A stretch of DNA of 64,000 nt, taken from contig NC_044983.1 of NCBI RefSeq assembly GCF_008728515.1, positions 132,985,139 to 133,049,138 of the forward strand. The letters are read 5' to 3'. The DNA comes from Papio anubis. Taxonomy: Eukaryota > Chordata > Mammalia > Primates > Cercopithecidae. The position numbers and the translations under genes were made by a program. The notes beneath the pieces were generated by a model that was not told where the DNA came from, searched no databases, and saw only the letters and a program-made list of their open reading frames with translations. Of this stretch, positions 34,429-44,398 are shown piece by piece; positions within the stretch are counted from its first letter, which is position 1, and each line of letters starts with the position of its first letter.

Positions 34429-34950
34429 TTTTCAATTGTTTTTATCTTTTTATCTTTTTTGTCAAAACAGTTTAAGACACACATTGTACATCTGTGCAAA
34501 AAAATAATAATAATTCTTTCCTTATATACTTATTCCATATATGCTTTCCTATTTTTAATTTTTTTATATTAAACATTTTTATTAAAACTAAGATAAACAC
34601 ACACTAGCCTCGGACTACACAAATTCAGGATCATCGTAGGAAGCCAGATACAGCCTTCTGACTCAGAGGACCACCATAGTCCTAAAGAGAGGACAAATAT
34701 TTCAAAGTACAGGTATAATCCCAGGGAGATGATGACTAACTGAATAGCAGCCAGGCAGACTCTAGAAGGGGAGAAAAGGTAGATTCCCTGACCTAACACC
34801 CTCTTACTGATCTTATTATTGATTTCTTTCCTGACTTACTCCTCTTTGTTCACCACACTTAAGCCTGCAGGGTCATTTTAAAATATAAAGTGATTTCTTC
34901 AATGTATTTCCACCACACGTAGAATAAAATACCAGGTATTTCCATGCTTT

Positions 34951-35286
34951 AGAATATAGAAGACAGGCCAGGCACAGTGACTCACACCTGTAATCCTAGC
35001 ACTTTGAGAGGCCGACGTGGGTGGATCACCTGAGGTCAGGAGTTCAAGACCAGCCTGGTCAACATGGTGAAACCCCATTTCTACTAAAAAATACAAAAAT
35101 TAGCTGGGCATGGTCGTGGGTGCCTGTAATCCCAGCTACTTGGGAGGCTGAGGCAGGAGAATCTCTGGAACCCAGGAGGTGAAGTTTACAGTGAGCTGAA
35201 ATCGTGCTACCACACTCCAGCCTGGTGACAGAGTGAGACTCCATCTCCATAAAAAGGAAAACAAAAGAAACAGAATCTGGAAGATA
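34951..35286 (+). mobile_element. AluS-type, full length, with diverged TSD
   Basis: Element 34966-35271, starting ggccaggcacagtgactca, with both arms. Flanking repeats agaatatagaagaca (34951) and agaatctggaagata (35272) match at 12 of 15 positions. Confidence 0.95.
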
Positions 35287-35527
35287 ATTCACAAAATGGC
35301 ACTCCCTGCCTCACTTTCCAGTATTGTGTGCCGTATACCATGCAATCACCTCCTTGGAATTCTTTCAGGTTGTGGAAGTCTTTCTCACTTACACATTGGC
35401 ATTGAGGTTTCTCTCTATCTCAGGTCTTCTTTCCTCTACTCTTCACGTGGCTGGATACCTTTCATTTTATTTTCTCCTTCTAAATGTCACTCACTGAAGT
35501 GATCCTATCTAAACAAACAACTTACAC

Positions 35528-35698
35528 CATTATTTTATTTTATTTATTTTATGTTTAGAAACAGTGTCTCATTCTGTCACCCAGACTGAAGTACAGTGGT
35601 GTAATCGGAGTTCACTATCCTCAAACTCCTGGGCTCAAGGGATCCTCCTGACTCAGCCTCCCAAGTGGCTGGGATTATGGGCCTGAGTCACCATGCCC
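35528..35698 (-). mobile_element. Free left Alu monomer (FLAM-like), reversed
   Basis: Only one arm is present: T/A-rich leader, cattctgtcacccagactg, cctcaaactcctgggctca, to gggcctgagtcaccatgcc. No second arm follows. This suits a fossil Alu monomer predating dimeric Alu. Confidence 0.82.
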
Positions 35699-35924
35699 TG
35701 CTTGCTGTTCTCTGTTATGCCCCACTATTTGTTTTCTTTCTATCCTTTATGACAACCTATTCATTACTTTCTTCATATTTTGTTGACTGTTACCCTTACT
35801 AGGCTGGAAACTTAAATGGAAACAAAGACCATGTTTTTGATCTTCTTGATACAATTATCTAAAATAGAACCTCACCTAAGTCATGACTGAATGTACCTAA
35901 TTGTACTTAATAAAATCTACTGAA

Positions 35925-36185
35925 GGAAAGAAGGAAGGAAGGAAAAAATGAAGGAAGGAAGGAAGGAAGGAAGGAAGGAAGGAAGGAAGGAAGGAAGGAA
36001 GGAAAGAAGGAAAGAAGGAAGGAAGGAAAGAAGGAAGGAAGGAAGGAAGGAAGGAAGGAAGGAAGGAAGGAAGGAGGAAAGGAGACAGGGAGGGTGGGAG
36101 AGAGGGACCAAGGAAGAGAAGGAGGAAGGGAGGGAAGAAGGGAGGGAAGGGAGGGAAAAGAGGAATGGAAGGAGGAAGAAGGAAG
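35925..36185. repeat. Long GGAA array grading into purine tract
   Basis: Two pure GGAA runs (about 13 units at 35951-36004 and 11 at 36031-36075), with single-base interruptions between, then an irregular GGGA/GGAA tract to 36185. The overlapping 92-116 codon frames in all registers here are repeat artefacts. Confidence 0.97.
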
Positions 36186-36249
36186 ATGCACCCACTCACT
36201 ATGTCAAGGAGAGCTGTGAATCCATTGATATGCAGGAATCGTCGTCACT

Positions 36250-36525
36250 AATGCCTACTCTCATTCTTCAACATCAAGTTCAAAAGGCACCCCTATGAAA
36301 CCATCCCTGATGACCAGGAATAGGATTGGGTGCTATCGTCTTCCCACTCTCATCACATTCATTCTGTGTCTTCAGAAAGAATAAGCAAACCAAGAGTTAC
36401 AGTCTTATCTGATGCCACACCACCACAAATGCCTTAATGATGGAGAGGATGTCCAATTAATCTCTACATTCCTAGCACACTCTGTTGGGATGGAACATAA
36501 TAATCAGCCAATAAAATTAACTGTG
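36250..36525 (+). mobile_element. L2 LINE 3' region
   Basis: caagttcaaaaggcacccc, gaaaccatccctgatgacc, ctctcatcacattcattct, ttaatctctacattcctag. Confidence 0.65.
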
Positions 36526-36764
36526 ATTGTTTCCGTTAACACTATTGGTCTTAGTGGTATTATCATAAATTCAGTACTTTAAAGTAAAGTAAATCAAATT
36601 AAGCCTTGATATTTTTAGCTTTATGTCAGTTAGTAGTCTGGTCCATTCCTGAGCACATGAGCCTGTTAGGCTGAAGCTATTGTTGTACTCACTGTCCCTA
36701 TACATCAGCAGCATCAATGGAGCTGAAGTCTTCCCAGATAATGCATGTCAGTTTATAGCAACAT
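36526..36764. other. Unclassified sequence
   Basis: Nothing recognised. Confidence 0.5.
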
Positions 36765-36880
36765 ACCGGGTGGTCTTGTTAGAGTACAAATCCTAAGGCA
36801 GTGTATCCGGGGTGAGGCCCAATATTCTCCATTTCTAGCAAGCTCACAGGAGATGGTAATGGCTGTAATTCACACAACAC
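36765..36880. mobile_element. MER5-type hAT DNA transposon fragment
   Basis: gttagagtacaaatcctaa, gggtgaggcccaatattct and tagcaagctcacaggagat match the middle of MER5/MER20-type elements (the 'aatcctgggcccc ... caggtgattc' layout). Confidence 0.6.
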
Positions 36881-37094
36881 TGAATAGCAAAGTGGCAGAG
36901 CACACGTGAATCAAGAGAGTCAATGTAACAGCACTTTATCAACATTAGGAGGAATATTGTTTTCTGTTGGCAGAAACTCCTCAGTTAACGTAAAGCCATA
37001 ATTCAGTGTCAAAACTAATTTCAGGTGAATGGAAAGTTAATGACAAGCCCACAAACCACTGGTTATGGATTGGCCAAGCATAATACAGAATTAG
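36881..37094. other. Unclassified sequence
   Basis: Nothing recognised. Confidence 0.5.
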
Positions 37095-37271
37095 TTCTAT
37101 GTAGTAGTGACTGAAGGGTCTTGAGTCAAACTGTCTGGGTTCTTACCTTGTTATGCCACTGGCTTGCGTTGGGACCCTGGTAAGTTATACACCAGATTTA
37201 TATCTCTAAAACCTCAACTTTCCTTATCTATAACACAACGTATTAGATTGAGTACATTCATATTACATATA
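37095..37271 (+). mobile_element. MIR SINE
   Basis: caaactgtctgggttctta, gttatgccactggcttgcg, gggaccctggtaagttat and ctcaactttccttatctat follow MIR. The 3' end runs into a GGAA array. Confidence 0.83.
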
Positions 37272-37345
37272 GGAAAGAAGGAAGGAAGGAAGGAAGGAAG
37301 GAAGGAAGGAAGGAAGGAAGGAAGGAAGGAAGGAAGGAAAGGAAT
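37272..37345. repeat. (GGAA)n microsatellite
   Basis: About 15 uninterrupted GGAA units (37280-37340), the longest pure GGAA run in the window. Confidence 0.98.
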
Positions 37346-37454
37346 AATACCTCTGTATTAGAATCTGTGCAAGAAATAAAAAGTGACACATACTACTCTT
37401 AGCGCAATGCTGGCAAAATATAAATATAGAATATATTTTAGCTATTTTTTAAAA

Positions 37455-37660
37455 TTGGCACTAATTTTCACCTTCTGGGAAGCCATTTCCAATTTTCTCC
37501 AGGGAGAATTAACCACTATTAGCTCAGTGCTGCCATAAGAGGCACAGTTAACAGTGACCTGCTCTGGTCTGTGTGAACGAGATGTCTACATGTGCTCATT
37601 ACTGGTAGGCTGCAACTTCCTGGAGGACAACAGGGCCTTGTACATCTCAGGTGGGTCAGT
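37455..37660 (+). mobile_element. L2 LINE 3' region
   Basis: ttttcaccttctgggaagc, then tactggtaggctgcaactt, cctggaggacaacagggcc and ttgtacatctcagg. Confidence 0.7.
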
Positions 37661-37759
37661 GCATTCGGATTTTGATGACTTGTCTTTTTGGATAATTCAA
37701 AGCAGCAGTTCCACCTCTATCTTTGGTATTCGACATTTTGTAAAGTTCTCTATTCATTA

Positions 37760-37870
37760 AAATCTTTCTTTATTCTTTGAAGTGTATCCCATTGTTAAGG
37801 CCCAGCTAAGCTGACTTCTCTAGGGAAGCAATCTCTGATGCTCCAGCCGTGTACCCACTCCCTGTTGTCA
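37760..37870 (+). mobile_element. L2 LINE fragment
   Basis: aaggcccagctaagctgac, tagggaagcaatctctgat and gctccagccgtgtaccc resemble the L2 'caggaagccttccctgatg' part. Confidence 0.55.
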
Positions 37871-38459
37871 GCACAGTGACTGAGGAGGTAAAGCTCCTCA
37901 TGGTAGAGTTGAACTGATTTCCTTGACAGACGAATTTCTATGTCAATGTTTATATGTTGTTTTCTTTTTCCTTTATTCCAAGGTGAACTTGGTTTATATT
38001 AAAAAGATACTATCTTGAATGAAGGATGTGGTCATAGTCCAATAGTCCCTGTCTCTGTTGACAGAATCATGGCAAGACAGTTGAATTCCATTTTAGACAT
38101 CAGACTTAAGAAGCCATACAGACCCACAGACAAATATACAGACCCAAACAGGAAGAGTCCTGGAAGGATTCAAAATCATGTTATACAATAAACAGCAGAA
38201 TGAATAGGCATGTGAGAAATCAGGTTTGGTTTGCACAATAACAGAACATTTCCCTGTGAAAGAAGAGACGGACCTCTTGTAATGCCCCAAAGAAAATTGT
38301 AAGGTTAAACAAAGCTCGTGGTGTCGAATTCCAGGCTGAAGAGCTATTGGATGAGGTCTTCGGGTTTGCTACTCAAGGATTCAGTGAGAGTTGAACTAGA
38401 TACCTTTTAATTCTATCTCTAATTTTGAGAGTCTATGATGTTTTCTGAAAGCTACATGT
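37871..38459. other. Unclassified sequence
   Basis: Nothing recognised in about 590 bp. Confidence 0.5.
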
Positions 38460-38545
38460 AAGTGGAGACTGTATTTTCAATTCTCAGGAAAGGACCCAGC
38501 ACTTAGTGTCATGTACTTAGTGAGTATATGTTGAATGGGTGGATT
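38460..38545 (+). mobile_element. L2 3' end fragment
   Basis: ggagactgtattttcaatt, acccagcacttagtgtcat, tgagtatatgttgaatggg. Confidence 0.55.
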
Positions 38546-39106
38546 AGATTTCTATTTTGTTCTAGACTACAGGGAACTAGCACATCTCGGAGTATCCCAA
38601 ACTTCTCTGTCCACTAACGAATATCAAAATAAAGCTTTAGGAGACTTCAACGTATTTAATTAGCTTAAAGAGCCAGAATCGTTTGAGCTAAATTTCTTAT
38701 CTTAAATTTCTCATTCTAATTGTGAAGACACAGGCAATAAATGTAATCACCTTGTATTCACATTCATGTCATAACTATTTCTTACCCAGTGCCCGTAACT
38801 ATCTCAATTATCTGAAGTGGTTCAACACCACAGTCAAAAATAGGCTAGAGTTGGCAATAACAATAAAGCTAAAAAGGGTCCCGTCTACTTTATGACTCTG
38901 TGGAACCATTATACTCCTCAGTATCCAAGTGAGTCAGATAACAAGAAGACATTAAAATGTTAGCATCCTCAAACAACAGTGTGGTTATTGCTTATTAATT
39001 ATACCAAAGGAGCACAACTAATTAGTTTTAAAAGGTAGCATTATGTATGCCAGCGACAGATCAGAGAAAGTCAGTGGGCCGTATAAAATTCTTCAGAGAA
39101 ACAACT
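38546..39106. other. Unclassified sequence
   Basis: Nothing recognised. Confidence 0.5.
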
Positions 39107-39449
39107 GACACCACCTATTTTTCTTTTCTTTCTTTTATTTTTTTCTTTTCCAAGACAGAGTCTCACTGCGACACCCAGGCTGGAGTGCATTGGTGCTGCA
39201 ATCTCGGCTCACTGCAACTTCTGCTCCCTGGGTTCAAGCGATTCTCCTCCCTCAGCCTCCCGAGCAGCTGGGATTACAGGCATCTGACACCACAACTGGC
39301 TAATTTTTGTATTTTTAATGGAGACGGGGTTTCACCATATTGGCCAGGCTGGTCCTGGACTCCTGACCTTAAGTGATCCGCCCACTTTGTCCTCTCAAAG
39401 TGCTGGGATTACAGGCATGAGCCACCACGCCCAGCGGACACCATCTATT
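39107..39449 (-). mobile_element. AluS-type, full length, reversed, with TSD
   Basis: T/C-rich leader, then gacagagtctcactgcgac, both arms, ending gccaccacgcccagcg at 39436. Flanking gacaccacctatt (39107-39119) and gacaccatctatt (39437-39449) differ at one position. Confidence 0.96.
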
Positions 39450-40264
39450 GACCGTTGTTCTGCACACCTAAGACACATAAAAATAAACATACAGGACTGG
39501 GAGAGCTTGATCCATAGCCTTCCATTTTGAGTGTGGATTACAATTTGTGCATCGTAATACTTGTTTTCACAGGGATTTTTCTCCTTCAAATAAAATTAGA
39601 AACAATTTTCAATCTTTTTTTCTTAGCTTGTCTCCTCTCCCAGTGAGAATACAGAGGATGGGAGAGGAAGATACGGGAGAAATATCTAATTGTTTGTCAA
39701 ATGTATCTATTATGAAAATGAATTTATAAATTTAAAGGTGAGCATATTTTGGATTTAAAAATGATGATACATTGCTTTTTATAAGTACTTCTGAAATTTG
39801 TATTCCTATCTTCGTGTATTAGTGAACACCTTTCCCCACCAAAATGTTATCATTATAATTTTTTTAATTTATTTTAAAACCTCTCATTTACAGATTAAAA
39901 ATTGTATCTGTTTCTTTAATTTATATATCCTTCATTTCTAGTGCATTTTTATTATGTCAAACGTCTCCCATGTATACTTTTATAAATTACCTGGTCTTAT
40001 CATGAGCAATTGTCTTATTAAGTTGTTTTTCCCCCTTAATGTAAGAACTATTAACATATTCTGGGTATAGTCAATAAAAACCTACCCAAGTGTCCCAGAT
40101 TTGGTGCTGATCAAGCAAGAAGGTAAACATCCTAATAAGGAACATTTTTAAGGATATAAAGTTAAATGTGGTCATGAATAAGCAACTGAAAAATCTCAAA
40201 ACAAATGGGAATTAGCAAAACAATATTTTGTTTCCAAATTTTGGCTACCCTCTGAGAGCTGGGA
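39450..40264. other. Unclassified AT-rich sequence
   Basis: No repeat or gene recognised in about 800 bp. Confidence 0.5.
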
Positions 40265-40298
40265 TGTGACACAGTTAAAATTGTGACACAGTTAAAAT
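40265..40298. repeat. Perfect 17-bp tandem duplication
   Basis: tgtgacacagttaaaat occurs twice head to tail without mismatch. Confidence 0.97.
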
Positions 40299-40639
40299 GA
40301 AATCGAGTAATTTCGTGAAACATAAAAGAGTTACAAAAAAATGAAGAAAAACAACTGCATCTTAGGAAACAAGTCACTTATTTGCTGAGAAAATTTAAAG
40401 TCACACAATATTTCTGCCCACACCCTCCCTGAAAATGTATTATATTAAATCTTAAACTTTATTGCAGAACTCACTTGGTTTGCCATATGATTGTGTTTAG
40501 AAAGGAATCCAGGAAAAAAACATGTGGACACTAGATATCTGAATGTGAGAAGATATCCGAAATGGAACACACAAATAGCATAGATATATACATAGATATG
40601 GTATACATAGGTGTAGTATCTGTATCCACATCTACATAT
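40299..40639. other. Unclassified AT-rich sequence
   Basis: Nothing recognised; tata/gata-like low complexity begins near 40580. Confidence 0.5.
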
Positions 40640-40640
40640 C

Positions 40641-40690
<50 letters not shown>
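40640..40690. repeat. (TAGA)n tetranucleotide microsatellite
   Basis: About 12 uninterrupted TAGA units, followed by diverged tatctata. Confidence 0.98.
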
Positions 40691-40744
40691 TGTATCTATA
40701 TATATCTATAGTCACTGATTGGGGGAAATCACACACCAAATAAG

Positions 40745-40915
40745 AATTCTTGGCATGGTTACTTGTTGTGTATGTATCCTTGAGCAAGTCACTTCCTTTT
40801 CTTGATTTCAGTCCCTTCATTTCTAAAGTGAGGAAATTAATAACAAGATCCGACTGAGTTGCTCTGATAAGTGAGCAGCACACAAAAGTTCTTATAAACT
40901 CTGAAATCATTTATG
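40745..40915 (+). mobile_element. MIR SINE
   Basis: gtatccttgagcaagtcac, gtcccttcatttctaaagt, gaggaaattaataacaaga and a 'gttgctctgataagtgag' 3' half. Confidence 0.75.
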
Positions 40916-41039
40916 AATATTAATATTTTGTTGTTGAACAATTTTACAGAAAGATGAAAGAAAACTATGTTTTTGCTTAAATAAAACTCAAGTGATTACT
41001 TTAGTGCTCATTTTTAGTAGTACTGGTATTAGTGTTGTT

Positions 41040-41260
41040 TTTATTTAACTAAAATTTCTGAGTGCTTATCACGTGCTGAGCAATGATCCACACACGATAT
41101 AAGCTCATTTAAATCACATCAGATCTTTTCAAATGAATGGTAATGGAATTTCAATTTGACAGACAAGAAAAGTGAAGTCCAGAGTAATCAATTAATTTTT
41201 CCAATGCAATGAGGATATGATGAATAGTGGCACCAAAGGATAAAACCATGCCCTTGGGCA
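41040..41260 (-). mobile_element. MIR SINE, reverse orientation
   Basis: gagtgcttatcacgtgctg, tataagctcatttaaatca, tttgacagacaagaaaagt, aatgaggatatgatgaata. It faces the MIR at 40745, 125 bp away. Confidence 0.75.
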
Positions 41261-41856
41261 TCACAGTACACTGTTTTTCCAGCAGAGGATTAAGAAGGGT
41301 CAACTTGGAAAGTGAGTTTTCATTACATAGAACTGTCTCCTTCTCTTAATGTAGGCATACTACGACTGCTATAGTTGTGTCCACCAGACATGACTGGTGG
41401 GGGTGGAGGAGTTGCCGTGTAGGACACAGGATGTCTAAAATTCAAAATTCTCAATTCCTACACAAACTTCACATAACTCATAAACTCTGCCCCAACCCTT
41501 GCTTTGTTGGCTTCGCAATTCTACTTCAGCCACATTCTGCAACCATAGCATCCAGCACAGCCCATTTATTTAACATATTACCTGTACACATACAGTGCCC
41601 CACTACCAGATTTCTGGGAATGGAGAGGAAGGGGTTGGCCTTGTATACACATGCTATTGGTGTGTTGCCCCCATTTCTGAGTCCTGCATATAACTTCTGG
41701 AATGTTCCACATGATGTTATCACTTTTTCCTTCTTCATCCTTATTAATATTAGCTCAGATTTCTATTTCTTTTTTAAAAAATCTATATTTGCCTCTTTTG
41801 CCCAGCACATCTCTTCTTTTTCCTTCTAATACAAAATATTAACCACATTAACTGGT
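41261..41856. other. Unclassified sequence with the window's longest ORF
   Basis: A 150-codon plus frame (41377-41829) starts MSTRHDWWGW. It shows no domain I recognise, ends in a Phe/Ser-rich stretch from T-rich DNA, and stops just before an L1. A 70-codon antisense frame overlaps it. I consider it chance, at low certainty. Confidence 0.45.
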
Positions 41857-42250
41857 CCTCCTAATGCTATCCCTCCCCTAGTCTCCCACCCCCTGACAGG
41901 CCCCGGTGTGTGATATTCCCCTCCCTGTGTCCATGTGTTCTCATTGTTCAACTCCCAATCACGAGTGAGAACATGCGGTGTTTGTTTTTCTATTCTTGTG
42001 TTACTTTTCTGAGAATGATGGTTTCCAGCTTCATTCATGTTCCAGCAAAGGACATGAATAATATAATACATTGAGGGATTGCATTGGGAGTTATACCTGA
42101 TGTAAATGACGAGTTGATGGGTGCTGACGAGTTGATGGGTGCAGCACACCAACATGGCACAAGTATACATATGTAACAAATCTGCACATTATGCACATGT
42201 ACCCTAGAATTTAAAGTATAATAATAAAAAAATTAAAAAATTTAAAAAAA
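41857..42250. mobile_element. Primate L1 3' end, inverted 5' part (twin-primed)
   Basis: 41857-42059 is L1 in reverse (ctcctaatgctatccctcc to agcaaaggacatgaat). After a filler of about 13 bp the sense strand starts at 42073 (gagggattgcattgggag) and runs to the A-tail. Both parts contain the 'gggatagcattaggag' region, so that part is duplicated at the inversion. The sense part has an 18-bp tandem duplication (gacgagttgatgggtgc, 42108 and 42126). Confidence 0.88.
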
Positions 42251-42857
42251 AGAAAATTAAATGAGGATCATATAGGTAACAGGCTATATAAATGGCAGTA
42301 AACTGGAAATACTTGAGGGATAATTTTATTGCTTTTCATTGGTGGTTATTGATATGCTCACTTTAAATCTAAACACAAGAATTTTCTCCTTTGAACCAAG
42401 GTTATTTTGGATGTACAAGTAGAACTTCACCTTTGTTTATCCAAAATAAAATCAATTATTTAGAATGGTTAAAAAAAAAATACATTGTTAGTAACTCTAG
42501 CCACCAGGTTATATAACAACTCTCATGAACTTATTCCTCCTAAGTTAAATTGTGTATCCTTTGACTAACATCTCCCCACCCCCACTCCCATTTTATATTT
42601 TAAACTTCTTCTACTTTCCTACTGGATCTCTGAAGTATTTCAGTGAGAAATGCTTTCAAATGCAATTTAACAGAATATTTAACTAGAAGTGCGTGTTGTG
42701 GAATTTTGAAGTCCACTCAAAGAGTCACTGCACAAAATGTAAGACTAGGAACACTGTTGGTATAACATAGTGAACTTGCTGTCACTGATAGAAATCAAGT
42801 TACTAGACTTCAAGAAAAATGATATACAAAGGGTTCTCACAGTGAGCAGGATGTTGG
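42251..42857. other. Unclassified AT-rich sequence
   Basis: Nothing recognised. Confidence 0.5.
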
Positions 42858-43048
42858 TCTAAATCAACATTTCTGGAAATTTTGTCTGATGACCATCTAT
42901 CCCTGAGTCATTTAGGAAACTTAAGATAAAGCGGATTTCTAAGCCCCAGAGTAGGATTACTGAAAGAGAAGTTCTGGAGTGAGGTCATGAAATATGCATT
43001 TTTTGCAAGATTCCCAAATGGTTGTCATTCAAAGTTTTGAGAATCCTT
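42858..43048. mobile_element. MER5/MER20-type hAT DNA transposon
   Basis: It starts ctaaatcaacatttctgg, then cctgagtcatttaggaaac, cggatttctaagccccag, gtaggattactgaaagag, caagattcccaaatggttg and ends caaagttttgagaatcc. The two ends are roughly inverted copies, as in this class. Confidence 0.8.
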
Positions 43049-43324
43049 TGTCCATATAGTCATTAAAATTTCTTTCAATTATTTCATTCCAAAGACTAGT
43101 GATTTGTCATCTAAAAATGGAACAGTAGACAGGAACAAGGCTGACTCTGGAATGTTGAACTACATGTGCCAGATACTCCCTTGGACAGGAACTGCTGAAG
43201 AGGTGGGAATGTGTGTAGCTTTGATCAGCCCCTAGTCCTTAACAGTCCCTGTGCATTTTACCCACATAAATTTACTCAATAAATGTCTGAACCTATGACC
43301 CATTCATTCTCTCATATCTCTTTC
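43049..43324. other. Unclassified sequence
   Basis: A short L2-tail echo (ttactcaataaatgtctga) lies at 43271. Otherwise nothing recognised. Confidence 0.5.
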
Positions 43325-43500
43325 CAAATATTTTATTCATGAATTCAAGAACCCTATTTGAACAATATTCTAATACTAGACACTGATCCAGGCACTGAGT
43401 CGCAAACTAAAAGCAATCATTTTCATCCCTGAGGAACTTACGTTAGTGTTTAAGTGGAAGAAAACAATGGGGAGAATATAAAGCAATAGTTTATTTGAAT
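43325..43500 (-). mobile_element. L2 LINE fragment, reverse orientation
   Basis: tattcatgaattcaagaac, gatccaggcactgagtcgc, catccctgaggaacttacg, gttagtgtttaagtggaag follow the reversed L2 3' end. Confidence 0.75.
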
Positions 43501-44398
43501 ATGGGATATTACAACAAAGACATGCAAATCGTTGCCATTTAACACTGTAGGATATATTTTTTTAACTTTTATTTTAGGTTTGGGGGTTTATGTGCAGGTT
43601 TATTATATACGCAAACTTGTGTAACAGGGGTTTGTTGTACAGATTTTTTCATTACTCAGGTACTTAACCTAGGACCCAATAGGTATTTTTTCTGTTCTTC
43701 TCCCTTCTCTCACCCTCCACTCTCAAGTAGGGCCCAGTGTCTGCTGTTCCTTTTTTGTGTGTCCATGAGTTCTCATCATTTAGTTCGTACTTGTAAGTGA
43801 GAACATGTGGTATTCGATATTCTGTTCCTGTGTCAGTTTGCTAAGAATGATGGCCTCCATGTTGCTACATTCTTTTTTATGGCTGCATAGTATTCCATAG
43901 GGCATATGTACCATATTTTCTTTGCCCAATCTGTCATTGATGGACATTTAGGTTGATTTCAGTCTTTGCTATTGTGAATAGTGCTGCAATGAACATTTGC
44001 ATGCATGTGCCTTTATGGTAGAATGATTAATGTTCCTCTGGGTATACACCCAGTAATGGAATTGCTGGGTCAAAAGGTAGTTCTGTTTTTAGCTTTGAGG
44101 AATTGCCATACGACTTTCTATAATGGTTGAACTAATTTATATTTCCACCAACAGTGTGTAAGTGTTCCCTTTTCTCCACAACTTTGTCAGCATTTGTTAT
44201 TTTTTGACTTTTTATTAATAGCCATTCTGACTGATGTGAGATAGTATCTCATTGTGGTTTTGATTTGCATGTCTCTAATGATCAGTGATATTGACCTTTT
44301 TTCATACGCTTGTTGGCAACATGTATATCTTCTTTAGAAAGGTGACTATTCATGTCTTTGCCCACTTTTTAAATGGTTTTTTTTGTTCTATTCTTGCT

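Larger units (their letters stand above)
33392..34790. mobile_element. Fossil DNA transposon (Tigger/mariner-like), split by L1 and AluY
   Basis: Left end: tggtcatgtgttgcttaata, gatactttctgagccatg, acaaacctagctggtagag, gtacagcacattactgttc, tgtaacacaatggtaagta. The internal part resumes later with cacactagcctcggactac and ttcaggatcatcg (34600-34640). This word order belongs to a common primate DNA transposon. I assign class with fair confidence but not the family, and the right end is not precise. Confidence 0.6.
34791..35924 (+). mobile_element. L2 LINE 3' region, split by an AluS and an Alu monomer
   Basis: Three L2 blocks in correct order: 34791-34950 (cagggtcattttaaaatat), 35287-35527 (ctcacttacacattggc; tctccttctaaatgtcac), and 35699-35924 (ctattcattactttcttca; aggctggaaacttaaatgg; gaacctcacctaagtcatg). 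Insertions account for the gaps. The L2 tail leads straight into a GGAA array. Confidence 0.82.

Noticed and set aside
33120..34438. ORFs resembling 'Alu proteins' or unnamed human proteins
   Set aside because: Frames inside MaLR-like and Alu sequence; known annotation artefact type.
35897..36298. Overlapping 92-116 codon ORFs in several frames
   Set aside because: They are translations of the GGAA array (EGRK or SFLP repeats), not genes.
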